From Capillimicrobium sp035565675 (GTDB taxonomy: Bacteria > Actinomycetota > Thermoleophilia > Solirubrobacterales > Solirubrobacteraceae): a stretch of 32,632 bases of DNA. Made by a program: the position numbers and the translations under genes. The stretch is from positions 1-32,632 of the forward strand of contig DATMSA010000164.1 in the NCBI GenBank assembly GCA_035565675.1. The letters are read 5' to 3'. Shown here one piece after another: positions 22,919 through 29,416 of this stretch; the stretch's first letter is position 1; the number at the start of each line of letters is the position of its first letter. Under the pieces are notes generated by a model. The model searched no databases. It worked only from the letters and a program-made list of their open reading frames with translations, and was not told where the DNA came from.

Positions 22919-23458
22919 TCAGCGCGGCGTCGTCGCCTGCTGGATGCAGCTCTGGACCTTCGCCTCGGCCTCGGGGTCCAGGGCGCCCTGCGACGCGACC
23001 TCCAGCACGTTGGCGACCGGCTGGGCGGCCGTCGCCGCCACGATCGCGTAGTCGGTCGGGCGCTTCTGCTGGAGCTGGATGAGGCGCTCCTGGATGTCCT
23101 CGAAGCCGTACTGGGCGGCCTCCAGGTACGGGAAGACGATCAGCGTCACCGGCTTGCCCTTCAGCGTGACGGTGAACCCGGTGCCGCCCATGCTCACCGC
23201 GTAGTCGACGGTCGGCTGGAACCACTCGAACGTCTCGGCCGGCTTGCCGCCGACGCACGACTCGAGGATCGCCGCCTGCCCGGCGGCGTCGAGCTTCTGC
23301 GGCGTCGTCGGGGTCGTCGCCGTGGATGTCGTCGGGGCGGTCGCGACGGCCGGCGGGGTCGTCTGGCCCTGGACCGGCGTGGTCGACGTGTCGCCGCCGC
23401 AACCGGCGAACAGGACCGCGGCGGCCGCCAGCGCGGCTGGGATGAGGCGCGGCTTCAA
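22919..23458 (-). CDS. Putative lipoprotein with Thr/Pro-rich linker
   Basis: 179 residues using TTG 23458. It has a lipobox: LIPAALAAAAVLFAGC, with Cys20 as the lipidation site, followed by a low-complexity linker rich in Thr, Pro and Ala up to about residue 53. The mature domain (LDAAGQAAILESCVGG..., FEWFQPTVDYAVSM, KGKPVTLIVFPYLEAAQYGF) is unrecognised. It contains two cysteines, one near the start and one near the end, that could form a disulfide. TTG is chosen because it gives a compact lipoprotein signal and lies 8 nt behind TACCAT. An anchored extracellular protein of unknown role. Confidence 0.75.
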   Translation of the reverse strand: MKPRLIPAALAAAAVLFAGCGGDTSTTPVQGQTTPPAVATAPTTSTATTPTTPQKLDAAGQAAILESCVGGKPAETFEWFQPTVDYAVSMGGTGFTVTLKGKPVTLIVFPYLEAAQYGFEDIQERLIQLQQKRPTDYAIVAATAAQPVANVLEVASQGALDPEAEAKVQSCIQQATTPR

Positions 23459-23466
23459 GGGTCGGG

Positions 23467-23472
23467 ATGGTA
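23467..23472 (-). promoter_or_regulatory. -10 hexamer TACCAT of the lipoprotein gene
   Basis: Minus-strand TACCAT is 8 nt from TTG 23458, the spacing of a leaderless mRNA. It supports the unusual TTG start. Confidence 0.45.
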
Positions 23473-23485
23473 GAAAAGCCGGCCT

Positions 23486-24289
23486 GTGCCGGTTCCGCGT
23501 GCCTACCCGATGACCGTCGTGCGCCGGCTCGTGGGCGCACGCCGGCTCGGCGAGCTCGTGCGCGCCGAGCCGGTGCTGGCGCTCGTGCGCGAGATCGAGG
23601 GCGGGACGCTGCTGGAGGCCGGCAGCGGGGCGCTGGGGATCGCCGACCTGCTCGACGACCGCTGGCAGGTCACGGCGGTCGACCGCGCCTTCGACGACGA
23701 CGGGGCGTGGGTGCGCCCGCCGGCCACCCGCGCGCGCCGCGTCGTCGCCGACGTGGGCGCGCTGCCGTTCCCCGACGGCGCCTTCGACGTCGTCGTCGCG
23801 ATCGACCTGCTCGACCGGCTCCCGCAGAGCCGCCGCGGCGTCGCGCTGCGCGAGCTCGGCCGCGTCGCGCGCCGCCGCGTGATCGTGTCCTCGCCCGCCG
23901 GCCCGGCCGCGCTCGCGGCCGACGAGCGCCTGCTGGCCTCGCTGCGCCGCCCGCCGGGGTGGCTGGTCGCGCGCGTCGGCGCCGGCCTGCCGTACCCCGC
24001 CGACCTGGAGGTGCCGCTGCGCGCCTGGGGCCTGGTGCGCAGCTTCCCGAGCGGCAGCCCCGACGCGCACGTGCGCCTGGCGCGCCGCGAGCTGCGCGCG
24101 CGCTGGGCGGTGCCGACGCGGCTGGCCGCGCGCGTGCTCGAACGCGGCCTGCGCGAGGACCGGCCGTGGGCGCGGCGCGCCCTGCGCCGGCTGCGCGGCG
24201 GCGACCGCCCGCCGGGCTACCGCACCGTCGTGGTGGCGGAGATCGCCGCTTCGAGGTGGGCTTCGAGCTCCTCGGTGAGCGCGGCGTAG
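23486..24289 (+). CDS. Class-I SAM methyltransferase, UbiE-like
   Basis: 267 residues from GTG 23486; ATG 23510 is an alternative eight codons later. GTLLEAGSGALGIADLL (40-56) is motif I, VTAVDRAF the acidic strand end, ALPFPDGAFDVVVAIDLLDR the motif II region, and RVIVSSP a late strand. The last roughly 80 residues are Arg-rich. Substrate unknown. It starts 27 nt from the divergent lipoprotein gene. The 3' end overlaps the convergent GT4 gene by 73 bp, the longest overlap in the window, so the true end of the conserved protein may be slightly earlier. Confidence 0.75.
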   Translation: MPVPRAYPMTVVRRLVGARRLGELVRAEPVLALVREIEGGTLLEAGSGALGIADLLDDRWQVTAVDRAFDDDGAWVRPPATRARRVVADVGALPFPDGAFDVVVAIDLLDRLPQSRRGVALRELGRVARRRVIVSSPAGPAALAADERLLASLRRPPGWLVARVGAGLPYPADLEVPLRAWGLVRSFPSGSPDAHVRLARRELRARWAVPTRLAARVLERGLREDRPWARRALRRLRGGDRPPGYRTVVVAEIAASRWASSSSVSAA

Positions 24290-25491
24290 TCGAACCGGCG
24301 CGCGATCCCGTCCGCGGCGGTCCGCACCCGCCCGTGGACGAGGTCGGCCAGCCCGTCGGCGATCGCCTCCGGGTCGTCGAGCGGCACCGCGATCCCGGCC
24401 TGCCCGTCGGTGACGACGCGCGCGGCCTCCGTCTGGTCGCCGACGACGAGGATCGGCCGGTCGGCGGCGAGGTACTCGTAGAGCTTCTGGCCCGTCTCGC
24501 CGCGGATGCCGGTCGTCAGCAGCAGCAGCGTGCCGGCCCGGCGCTGCAGGCGCATCGTCGTCTCGCGGTCGAACGCGCCCACCGCCCGCACCGTCCCGGC
24601 CAGGTCGGGCGCCTCGATCTGCGCGCGCTCGCCGTCGCGCAGCGGGCCGGCGAACAGCACCTCCAGCTTGGCGGCGGCCTCGGGGTCGCGGCGCTTGAGC
24701 GCGCGCACGCCGGCGAGGATCGGCTCGGGCGAGCGGCCGACGTAGCCGATGCGCCCGGTGTACAGGAGCGAGTGGCGCTCGGGATGCAGCACCCCGTCGG
24801 GGATGCCGTCGCCGCCGGCGACGTCCGCGAGCTCCTCCAGGTCGAAGCCGTTGGAGAGCGTGTGGGCCTCGTGCTGGCCCAGGCGCGCGCGGGCGTCCTC
24901 GGCCATCGGGCGGCTGATCGTCGTGAGCCGGTCGGCGGCGCCCAGCAGCGTGCGCTCCAGCCAGGCGTCGGCGGCGCGCATCGCGGCCACCGGGAAGTCG
25001 GTGCGGGTGCGCTCGAAGCGCCAGCCGTCGCGCAGGTCGGCGACCCACGGCACGCCGTGGAGCCGCTTGAGCGCCAGGCCGACCAGGTAGGTGGTCGGGG
25101 GCGGCCCGCTCGTCCACACGACGTCGAACGGCTGCTCGCGGTGCAGCGCGAGCGCGCGCGGCAGCGCGAACGGCACCCAGCTCAGGATCGCCAGGTCCGG
25201 GATCACCCACTCCTCGAGCTTGGATGGCATCGGCGCGGAGCCCTGCGCGGTGCCCTGCAGCGCCGCGAACTGGCCCTTGCGCCAGTTGAACCGGCTGGTC
25301 ATCAGGTCGCGCGTGCGCACGACGCGCCGCGCGCCGTCCACCGGGCCGGCGCCGCTGAGGTTGGAGCACAGCACGGTGACGTCGTGGCCCCGGCGCCCGA
25401 GGTGCTTGGCGAAGCCGGCGGTCCGGCGCGCGGCCGAGAGCGGGGACGGCGGGGCGAGCTGAGCGACGAGGAGGATCCGCCGGGCGGGCAC
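24217..25491 (-). CDS. GT4-family glycosyltransferase
   Basis: 424 residues from GTG 25491. The N-terminal Rossmann half opens with ARRILLVAQLAPPSPLSAAR and has FDVVWTSGPPPTTYLVGLAL (122-141) and VPWVADLRDGW (147-157), typical of the WcaI/GT4 group. The donor half carries LLYTGRIGYVGR (242-253) and the GETGQKLYEYLAADRPILVV stretch (331-350), whose glutamates bind the nucleotide sugar. It transfers a sugar to a cytosolic-face lipid-linked acceptor. Divergent from the GT2 gene across a 22-nt gap; both are likely to work on the same polymer. Confidence 0.9.
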   Translation of the reverse strand: MPARRILLVAQLAPPSPLSAARRTAGFAKHLGRRGHDVTVLCSNLSGAGPVDGARRVVRTRDLMTSRFNWRKGQFAALQGTAQGSAPMPSKLEEWVIPDLAILSWVPFALPRALALHREQPFDVVWTSGPPPTTYLVGLALKRLHGVPWVADLRDGWRFERTRTDFPVAAMRAADAWLERTLLGAADRLTTISRPMAEDARARLGQHEAHTLSNGFDLEELADVAGGDGIPDGVLHPERHSLLYTGRIGYVGRSPEPILAGVRALKRRDPEAAAKLEVLFAGPLRDGERAQIEAPDLAGTVRAVGAFDRETTMRLQRRAGTLLLLTTGIRGETGQKLYEYLAADRPILVVGDQTEAARVVTDGQAGIAVPLDDPEAIADGLADLVHGRVRTAADGIARRFDYAALTEELEAHLEAAISATTTVR

Positions 25492-25498
25492 GGTCCCC

Positions 25499-25505
25499 TA
25501 GGGTA
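25499..25505. promoter_or_regulatory. Overlapping divergent -10 elements for GT4 and GT2 genes
   Basis: Plus-strand TAGGGT (25499-25504) is 9 nt from GTG 25514, and minus-strand TACCCT (25500-25505) is 8 nt from GTG 25491. Both sit in the near-palindrome GTCCCCTAGGGTAC. The two promoters cannot be melted independently, implying mutually exclusive or alternating firing. Confidence 0.5.
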
Positions 25506-25513
25506 CGCCCGCC

Positions 25514-26329
25514 GTGAGCGCCAACCAGGACATCACGGCCGTCGTCCCGTGCCACGACGCGGGGGTCCACGTCGCCGAGGCGGTCGCGTCGCTGCTGGCC
25601 CAGGACGGCGGCCCGCCGCGGGTCATCGTCGTCGACGACGGCTCCACCGACCCGGCCACGCTCGAGGCGCTCGCCGCGCTGCCCGACGGCGCCGAGGTGG
25701 TCCGCCAGGACAACCAGGGCCTGTCGGCGGCGCGCAACACCGGCTACCGCCTGGCGCAGACGCCGCTCGTCATCGCCCTCGACGCCGACGACGTGATGGA
25801 GCCCGGCGCCCTGCGCGCGCTGCGGGCGCCCCTGGACGCCGACCCGGGGCTCGGCTTCACGTACGGGATCGCCCGCTTCTTCGGCGCCTGGTCGGGCGAG
25901 CTGCGCTTCCCGCCGCTGGACCCCTACCGGCTCCTGTACCGCCACATCATCGGCGCCGTCGGCCTCACGCGCCGCGCGCTGTGGGAGGACGTCGGCGGCT
26001 ACGACCCGGCGTTCCGCACCGGCTACGAGGACTGGGACTTCTGGCTGGGCGCGCTGGAGCGCGGCTGGCGCGGCGCCAAGGTCGACGAGGTGGTCTTCCT
26101 GTACCGCCGCCACGGCGACACGATGGTGTTCGGCGCCCGCCGCGAGTACCGGCGCCTGTACGGGATGCTGCGCGCCAAGCACGCCGCGCTCTACGCGCGG
26201 CGGCGGGAGCTGGCGCGCGCCAGCCAGGCGGGCGTCGTCGAACGGGCGATATACCGCTACTTCTGGGGGCCCCGGCCCGTTCCACCCGCCGTGGAGCAGG
26301 CCGTGTACCGGCTCGTGTTCCGACCCTGA
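25514..26329 (+). CDS. GT2-family glycosyltransferase
   Basis: 271 residues, GT-A fold. ITAVVPCHDAGVHVAEAVAS opens the nucleotide-binding half; VVDDGSTD (39-46) contacts the nucleotide; IALDADDV (87-94) is the DXD metal site; and YEDWDFWLGALERGW (171-185) holds the catalytic ED motif. No membrane helix is visible, so it is a soluble or peripheral enzyme. It resembles transferases that add single sugars to surface glycans. The start codon is supported by TAGGGT 9 nt upstream. Confidence 0.92.
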   Translation: MSANQDITAVVPCHDAGVHVAEAVASLLAQDGGPPRVIVVDDGSTDPATLEALAALPDGAEVVRQDNQGLSAARNTGYRLAQTPLVIALDADDVMEPGALRALRAPLDADPGLGFTYGIARFFGAWSGELRFPPLDPYRLLYRHIIGAVGLTRRALWEDVGGYDPAFRTGYEDWDFWLGALERGWRGAKVDEVVFLYRRHGDTMVFGARREYRRLYGMLRAKHAALYARRRELARASQAGVVERAIYRYFWGPRPVPPAVEQAVYRLVFRP

Positions 26330-26332
26330 CGC

Positions 26333-26338
26333 TACCCT
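26333..26338 (+). promoter_or_regulatory. -10 hexamer TACCCT of the small membrane protein gene
   Basis: TACCCT lies 11 nt before ATG 26350, with GGAG (26340-26343) between, so the mRNA would start within or just after this short Shine-Dalgarno. Confidence 0.4.
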
Positions 26339-26349
26339 CGGAGACCTTC

Positions 26350-26832
26350 ATGCCGCTGCTGAAGCCCAACGTCGGACGGGCGCTGAGCGCAATCGGCGCA
26401 GTGATCGTCGTGCTCGCCCTGTTCATGACCTGGTACGAGGTCACGCGCAGCAACGGAGTCGTGGACGACACGACCGGCTGGCAGACGTTCACGAACCTGC
26501 GCTTCGTCATCCTCGCCGGCGGCATCCTGACGCTCGCCTCGGCGATCCCGGTCCAGACGCGGCCGATCCTCATCGCGCGCACCCTTCTCGGGCTGCTGCT
26601 GTTCGTGCTGATCCTGCGCCGCATCATCGACCCGCCGGATCTCGTCGACGCCGAGGTGTCCTCCCAGATCGGGGTCTACGCGGGCGCCGTCGGCGCCGTG
26701 CTCGTCGCCATCGGCGGTCTCGTCGACACCGGCCGCCACGTGGTCGAGGTCTACCCGAGCCTGTGGCGCCCGACCGCCGGGGAGCTCGGGCGCGGCCAGC
26801 GCTCGCTGGGCTCCGGCGACGACCGCGGGTAG
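26350..26832 (+). CDS. Small integral membrane protein, unknown
   Basis: 160 residues with about four membrane segments: LSAIGAVIVVLALFMTW (12-28), FVILAGGILTLASAIPV (52-68), LIARTLLGLLLFVLIL (73-88) and YAGAVGAVLVAIGGLV (109-124). A cytoplasmic-looking Arg/Gly tail follows. The short outside loop after helix 1 (EVTRSNGVVDDTTGWQTF) is hydrophilic. No family recognised. It lies 20 nt after the GT2 gene and 21 nt before the DUF2142-type gene on the same strand, so it may belong to the glycan assembly unit. Confidence 0.8.
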   Translation: MPLLKPNVGRALSAIGAVIVVLALFMTWYEVTRSNGVVDDTTGWQTFTNLRFVILAGGILTLASAIPVQTRPILIARTLLGLLLFVLILRRIIDPPDLVDAEVSSQIGVYAGAVGAVLVAIGGLVDTGRHVVEVYPSLWRPTAGELGRGQRSLGSGDDRG

Positions 26833-26853
26833 CCGCCGAGCCTCAACCGCGCG

Positions 26854-28299
26854 GTGCGCCGCCCCCGTCGCATCCCGCTGCCCCTGCTCGCCGTGCTCGG
26901 CGTGCTGCTGGTGCAGGGGCTGGCGTGGACGTTCGCGGTGCCCGCGATGCAGGGCGCCGACGAGAGCGCGCACGTCAGCTACGTCCAGAAGATCGCCGAC
27001 GCGGGCGTCATGCCGTGGCGCAACCCGGACCTCGGCTGGCTGGAGCCGTCGTTCCCGCCGTCGGTGTCGACCGAGCAGTACGTCGCGTGGGTGTGGGCCG
27101 GGCTGGAGCCGCTGCGCGGCAACCAGGCGGCGCGCCCGCTGTGGACGCACGAGGACGAGCGCATCTGGGAGCGCGAGAACGCGAAGCTCACCGAGGAGCA
27201 TCGGCGCGACGGGTCCGGCTCGCGCGTGTTCGACAACCCGCCGCTCTACTACCTGACCGCGGTCGTCCCGTACGAGATCGCCGGCGGCACGATCTTCGAC
27301 CGCCTGTACGCGCTGCGGCTCTACAACGTCGCGCTGCTGCTCGTCGCGGTCGTGCTGACGTGGCTGCTGGCCGGGGAGCTGTTCGGCCGCCGGCGCGAGC
27401 TGCAGACGCTCGCCGCCGCGGCGGTGGCGCTGCATCCGGTCCTGCTCGACGTCTCCACTCGCGTGACGCCCGACGTGCTGCTGCTGACGCTGGCGGCGGG
27501 CGCGCTGTATCTGATGACGCTCGTCGCGAGGCGGGGGCCGTCGTGGCGGCTGGTGGCCGGCCTGCTGGCGGTGGTCGCCGCGGCCTGCTTCACGCAGGGC
27601 CGCGCGCTGGGCCTCGTCGCTCCGGCGCTGTTCGCGATCGGCCTGGGCTGGTGGCGCTCGCGCGGGTCGCCGCGGCCGGGCGTGCTGGCGCGCATCCCCG
27701 CGGTGGTGCCCTGGGCGGTCGGCGCGCTCGTCGTCCTCGTCGTCCTGGGCGCGTACGCGACCCGCTTCGACCTCGGCGAGATGGCCGGGTTCTGGTCGTA
27801 CCTGTGGCAGTTCTACCTGCCGCCGCTGCCGGGGATGAGCGAGCCGATCGGCGTGAGCTGGGACGTCGAGAACGTGTACCTCAACCGCTTCTTCGGCACG
27901 TTCGTGCAGTTCGAGGTCGCGTTCCCGCGCGACCTGCTCGACGCCATCCGCATCGCGGTGTGGCTGGGCCTGGCCCTGCTCGCCGTGTCGGCGTGGCGCC
28001 ATCGCCGCACGCTGTGGGAGCGGCGCGACGTCGTGGCGGTGCTGCTCGTCGCGTTCGTGCTGTCGGTGCTGGCGCTGCACGCGGCCGCGTTCCGCGCGCT
28101 GCTGGTCAACCCGGCCGACCCGGTCATCACCGGCCGCTACCTCCTGATGCTCATCCCGCTGTTCGGCCTCGCCGTGGCGGCCGCGATCGCCGGCCTGCCC
28201 GGGCGGGTGCGCGCGTTCACCGCGGGCGGGCTGCTCGGCGCGATGTTCCTGCTGCAGCTCAGCGCGTTCGGCCTCGTCGTGGAGCGCTTCTATGCGTAG
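26854..28299 (+). CDS. DUF2142-type multi-pass membrane protein (GT-C-like glycosyltransferase candidate)
   Basis: 481 residues from GTG 26854. One N-terminal helix is followed by a first outside loop beginning GADESAHVSYVQ (34-45), where Asp-Glu occupies the place of the catalytic acidic pair of GT-C enzymes. A long loop to about residue 125 contains FDNPPLYYLTAVVPYEI, and about ten further membrane segments follow. DUF2142 proteins resemble GT39-type transferases that use polyprenyl-phosphate sugars on the outer face; activity here is inferred. Another luminal-type loop around 305-350 (YLPPLPGMSEPIGVSWDVEN) is typical. Its stop overlaps the start of the next gene by 8 nt. Confidence 0.78.
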   Translation: MRRPRRIPLPLLAVLGVLLVQGLAWTFAVPAMQGADESAHVSYVQKIADAGVMPWRNPDLGWLEPSFPPSVSTEQYVAWVWAGLEPLRGNQAARPLWTHEDERIWERENAKLTEEHRRDGSGSRVFDNPPLYYLTAVVPYEIAGGTIFDRLYALRLYNVALLLVAVVLTWLLAGELFGRRRELQTLAAAAVALHPVLLDVSTRVTPDVLLLTLAAGALYLMTLVARRGPSWRLVAGLLAVVAAACFTQGRALGLVAPALFAIGLGWWRSRGSPRPGVLARIPAVVPWAVGALVVLVVLGAYATRFDLGEMAGFWSYLWQFYLPPLPGMSEPIGVSWDVENVYLNRFFGTFVQFEVAFPRDLLDAIRIAVWLGLALLAVSAWRHRRTLWERRDVVAVLLVAFVLSVLALHAAAFRALLVNPADPVITGRYLLMLIPLFGLAVAAAIAGLPGRVRAFTAGGLLGAMFLLQLSAFGLVVERFYA

Positions 28300-29023
28300 G
28301 GCGGCGATCGCCGGGGCCGCGATCGTGCTCGTGCTCGGGTTCCTGTTCGTGGTGCGCCCGTTCGTCTCCGAGCAGCGCCCGACGCCCGCCGCGATCCCGT
28401 CGCCGGCCTCGATCACGAAGACCGACACGGTGCCGCTGCAGCGCGGTCATCCGGTGTGCTTCACCGACGTCGTCGCCGAGGCGCACTCGGAGCGCATCAG
28501 CTTCCGCGTCGCCACGCCGTTCGGCCCCACGCCGGAGCTGCGCGTCAGGCTCCGCGGCGGCGGCTACGACTTCACGGCGACGATCCCGCCGGGGCTGCTC
28601 GACGGCCAGGCCGCCGAGGCCGCGATCCCCGCGCCGCTGGTCGACGTGCCCGTCGAGGTGTGCATCCGCAGCCGCGGCGAGCCGCTGATCGGCCTCTACG
28701 CGGCCGACGACCGGGCCCGCTCGCGCTCGACGGCGATCATCGACGGCGAGAACACCTTCAAGAGCGTCTGGTTCCAGTTCCACGAGCCGCGCTGGCATGC
28801 GATGACCGAGCGCCTGGCGCTGACGATCGATCGCATGACGGTGTTCCGCCCCGACTACGTGGGGCGCGTCCTGCTGTGGATCCTGGCCGCGCTGTTCGTC
28901 TTCGGCGTGCCCGTCGCCATCGTCTGGGCGTACGTGCGCGCGCTGCGCGAGGACGGCCCTGCCGCCGCCCCGCCGCTCGACGTCAACCGGCGCCGATCCC
29001 GCTGGCGCCGGTTCGTGGACTGA
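28292..29023 (+). CDS. Membrane-anchored extracytoplasmic protein coupled to the DUF2142-type gene
   Basis: 243 residues. It has an N-terminal helix (AAIAGAAIVLVLGFLFVV), a beta-rich outside domain (about 30-195) with two cysteines (HPVCFTD and VEVCIRS) likely to form a disulfide, then a second helix (LLWILAALFVFGVPVAIVW) and a basic cytoplasmic tail. Both ends are therefore inside. I recognise no family. ATG 28292 is within the last codons of the DUF2142-type gene (ATGCGTAG overlap), which implies a stoichiometric partner, possibly a scaffold or acceptor-binding subunit for the membrane transferase; inference only. Confidence 0.75.
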   Translation: MRRAAIAGAAIVLVLGFLFVVRPFVSEQRPTPAAIPSPASITKTDTVPLQRGHPVCFTDVVAEAHSERISFRVATPFGPTPELRVRLRGGGYDFTATIPPGLLDGQAAEAAIPAPLVDVPVEVCIRSRGEPLIGLYAADDRARSRSTAIIDGENTFKSVWFQFHEPRWHAMTERLALTIDRMTVFRPDYVGRVLLWILAALFVFGVPVAIVWAYVRALREDGPAAAPPLDVNRRRSRWRRFVD

Positions 29024-29095
29024 CGTTCGAACGGTTCCCGTTTGCCACGTCGCGCCCAAGTGCGATATGACACCACCTGCCTGGAGGAGGAGAGG

Positions 29096-29228
29096 TGGCG
29101 TCCCGCCCAGAGCTCGACACCGACAGGCCGCGAAGGTAAGCCAGAGAGCCGGATCTAGGGTCAACCGGCGGAGCGCTTGCACCGGAGAACTTCGCGGCCA
29201 GGGGGATCTGGAGCCGGGCGGGACGCCA
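29096..29228 (+). ncRNA. Candidate structured RNA with nested long helices
   Basis: In the 393-nt gene-free stretch 29024-29416, TGGCGTCCCGCCC (29096-29108) is the exact complement of GGGCGGGACGCCA (29216-29228), a 13-bp outer helix. Inside it GGCCGCGAAG (29126-29135) pairs exactly with CTTCGCGGCC (29190-29199), 10 bp. Innermost GCCGG (29148-29152) pairs with CCGGC (29165-29169). The internal loops are purine-rich and not repetitive (GGTAAGCCAGAGA; CTAGGGTCAA; AGGGGGATCTGGAGCC). A weak promoter (TTGCCA, 18 nt, TATGAC at 29042-29071) precedes it on the plus strand. No riboswitch, RNase P, SRP, tmRNA or 6S consensus that I know fits. No gene follows on either strand in a riboswitch position, so a free-standing RNA is favoured. 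The strand is uncertain. Confidence 0.5.
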
Positions 29229-29362
29229 AGCACTCGGGGGAGTGGGTCGCGGGTCGCGGGGCGTGGGGCGTCGCCAAGGGCGGCGCCCCGCGGTTCGTCT
29301 CTCGGCGCCGTGCGGCGCCTTCCGGGCTTCCGGGCCGGACGAGCGAGCGCGCCCGCGCCGAC

Positions 29363-29405
29363 GTGGGAGCCCTCGTCGTCGCTATACGCGGATGAGGGCT
29401 CCCAC
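29363..29405. terminator. Strong hairpin between the RNA candidate and the secreted-protein gene
   Basis: GTGGGAGCCCTC (29363-29374) and GAGGGCTCCCAC (29394-29405) form a perfect 12-bp stem with a 19-nt loop, 11 nt beyond the stop of the minus-strand secreted protein. No U-run on either side. It most likely ends that gene and could serve the plus-strand RNA too. The stretch 29229-29362 before it holds GC-rich short repeats and a GGCGCCG/CGGCGCC dyad, but no gene that I can support. Confidence 0.6.
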
Positions 29406-29416
29406 CCCCAGGGGTG

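Noticed and set aside
29024..29033. CGTTCGAACG palindrome as an SOS (LexA) box
   Set aside because: The actinobacterial LexA site needs CGAAC-N4-GTTCG. Here the half-sites are inverted and adjacent.
29095..29139. A 14-codon frame with GTG behind GGAGGAGGAG, as a leader peptide
   Set aside because: It lies within the 5' arm of the long helix and no gene follows it. The composition is unremarkable.
29096..29228. Known riboswitch or housekeeping RNA (ydaO, c-di-GMP, ykkC, SAM, cobalamin, RNase P, tmRNA, 6S)
   Set aside because: CTAGGG and GGTAAGCC resemble short pieces of some consensus motifs, but none of the conserved cores or helix orders match.
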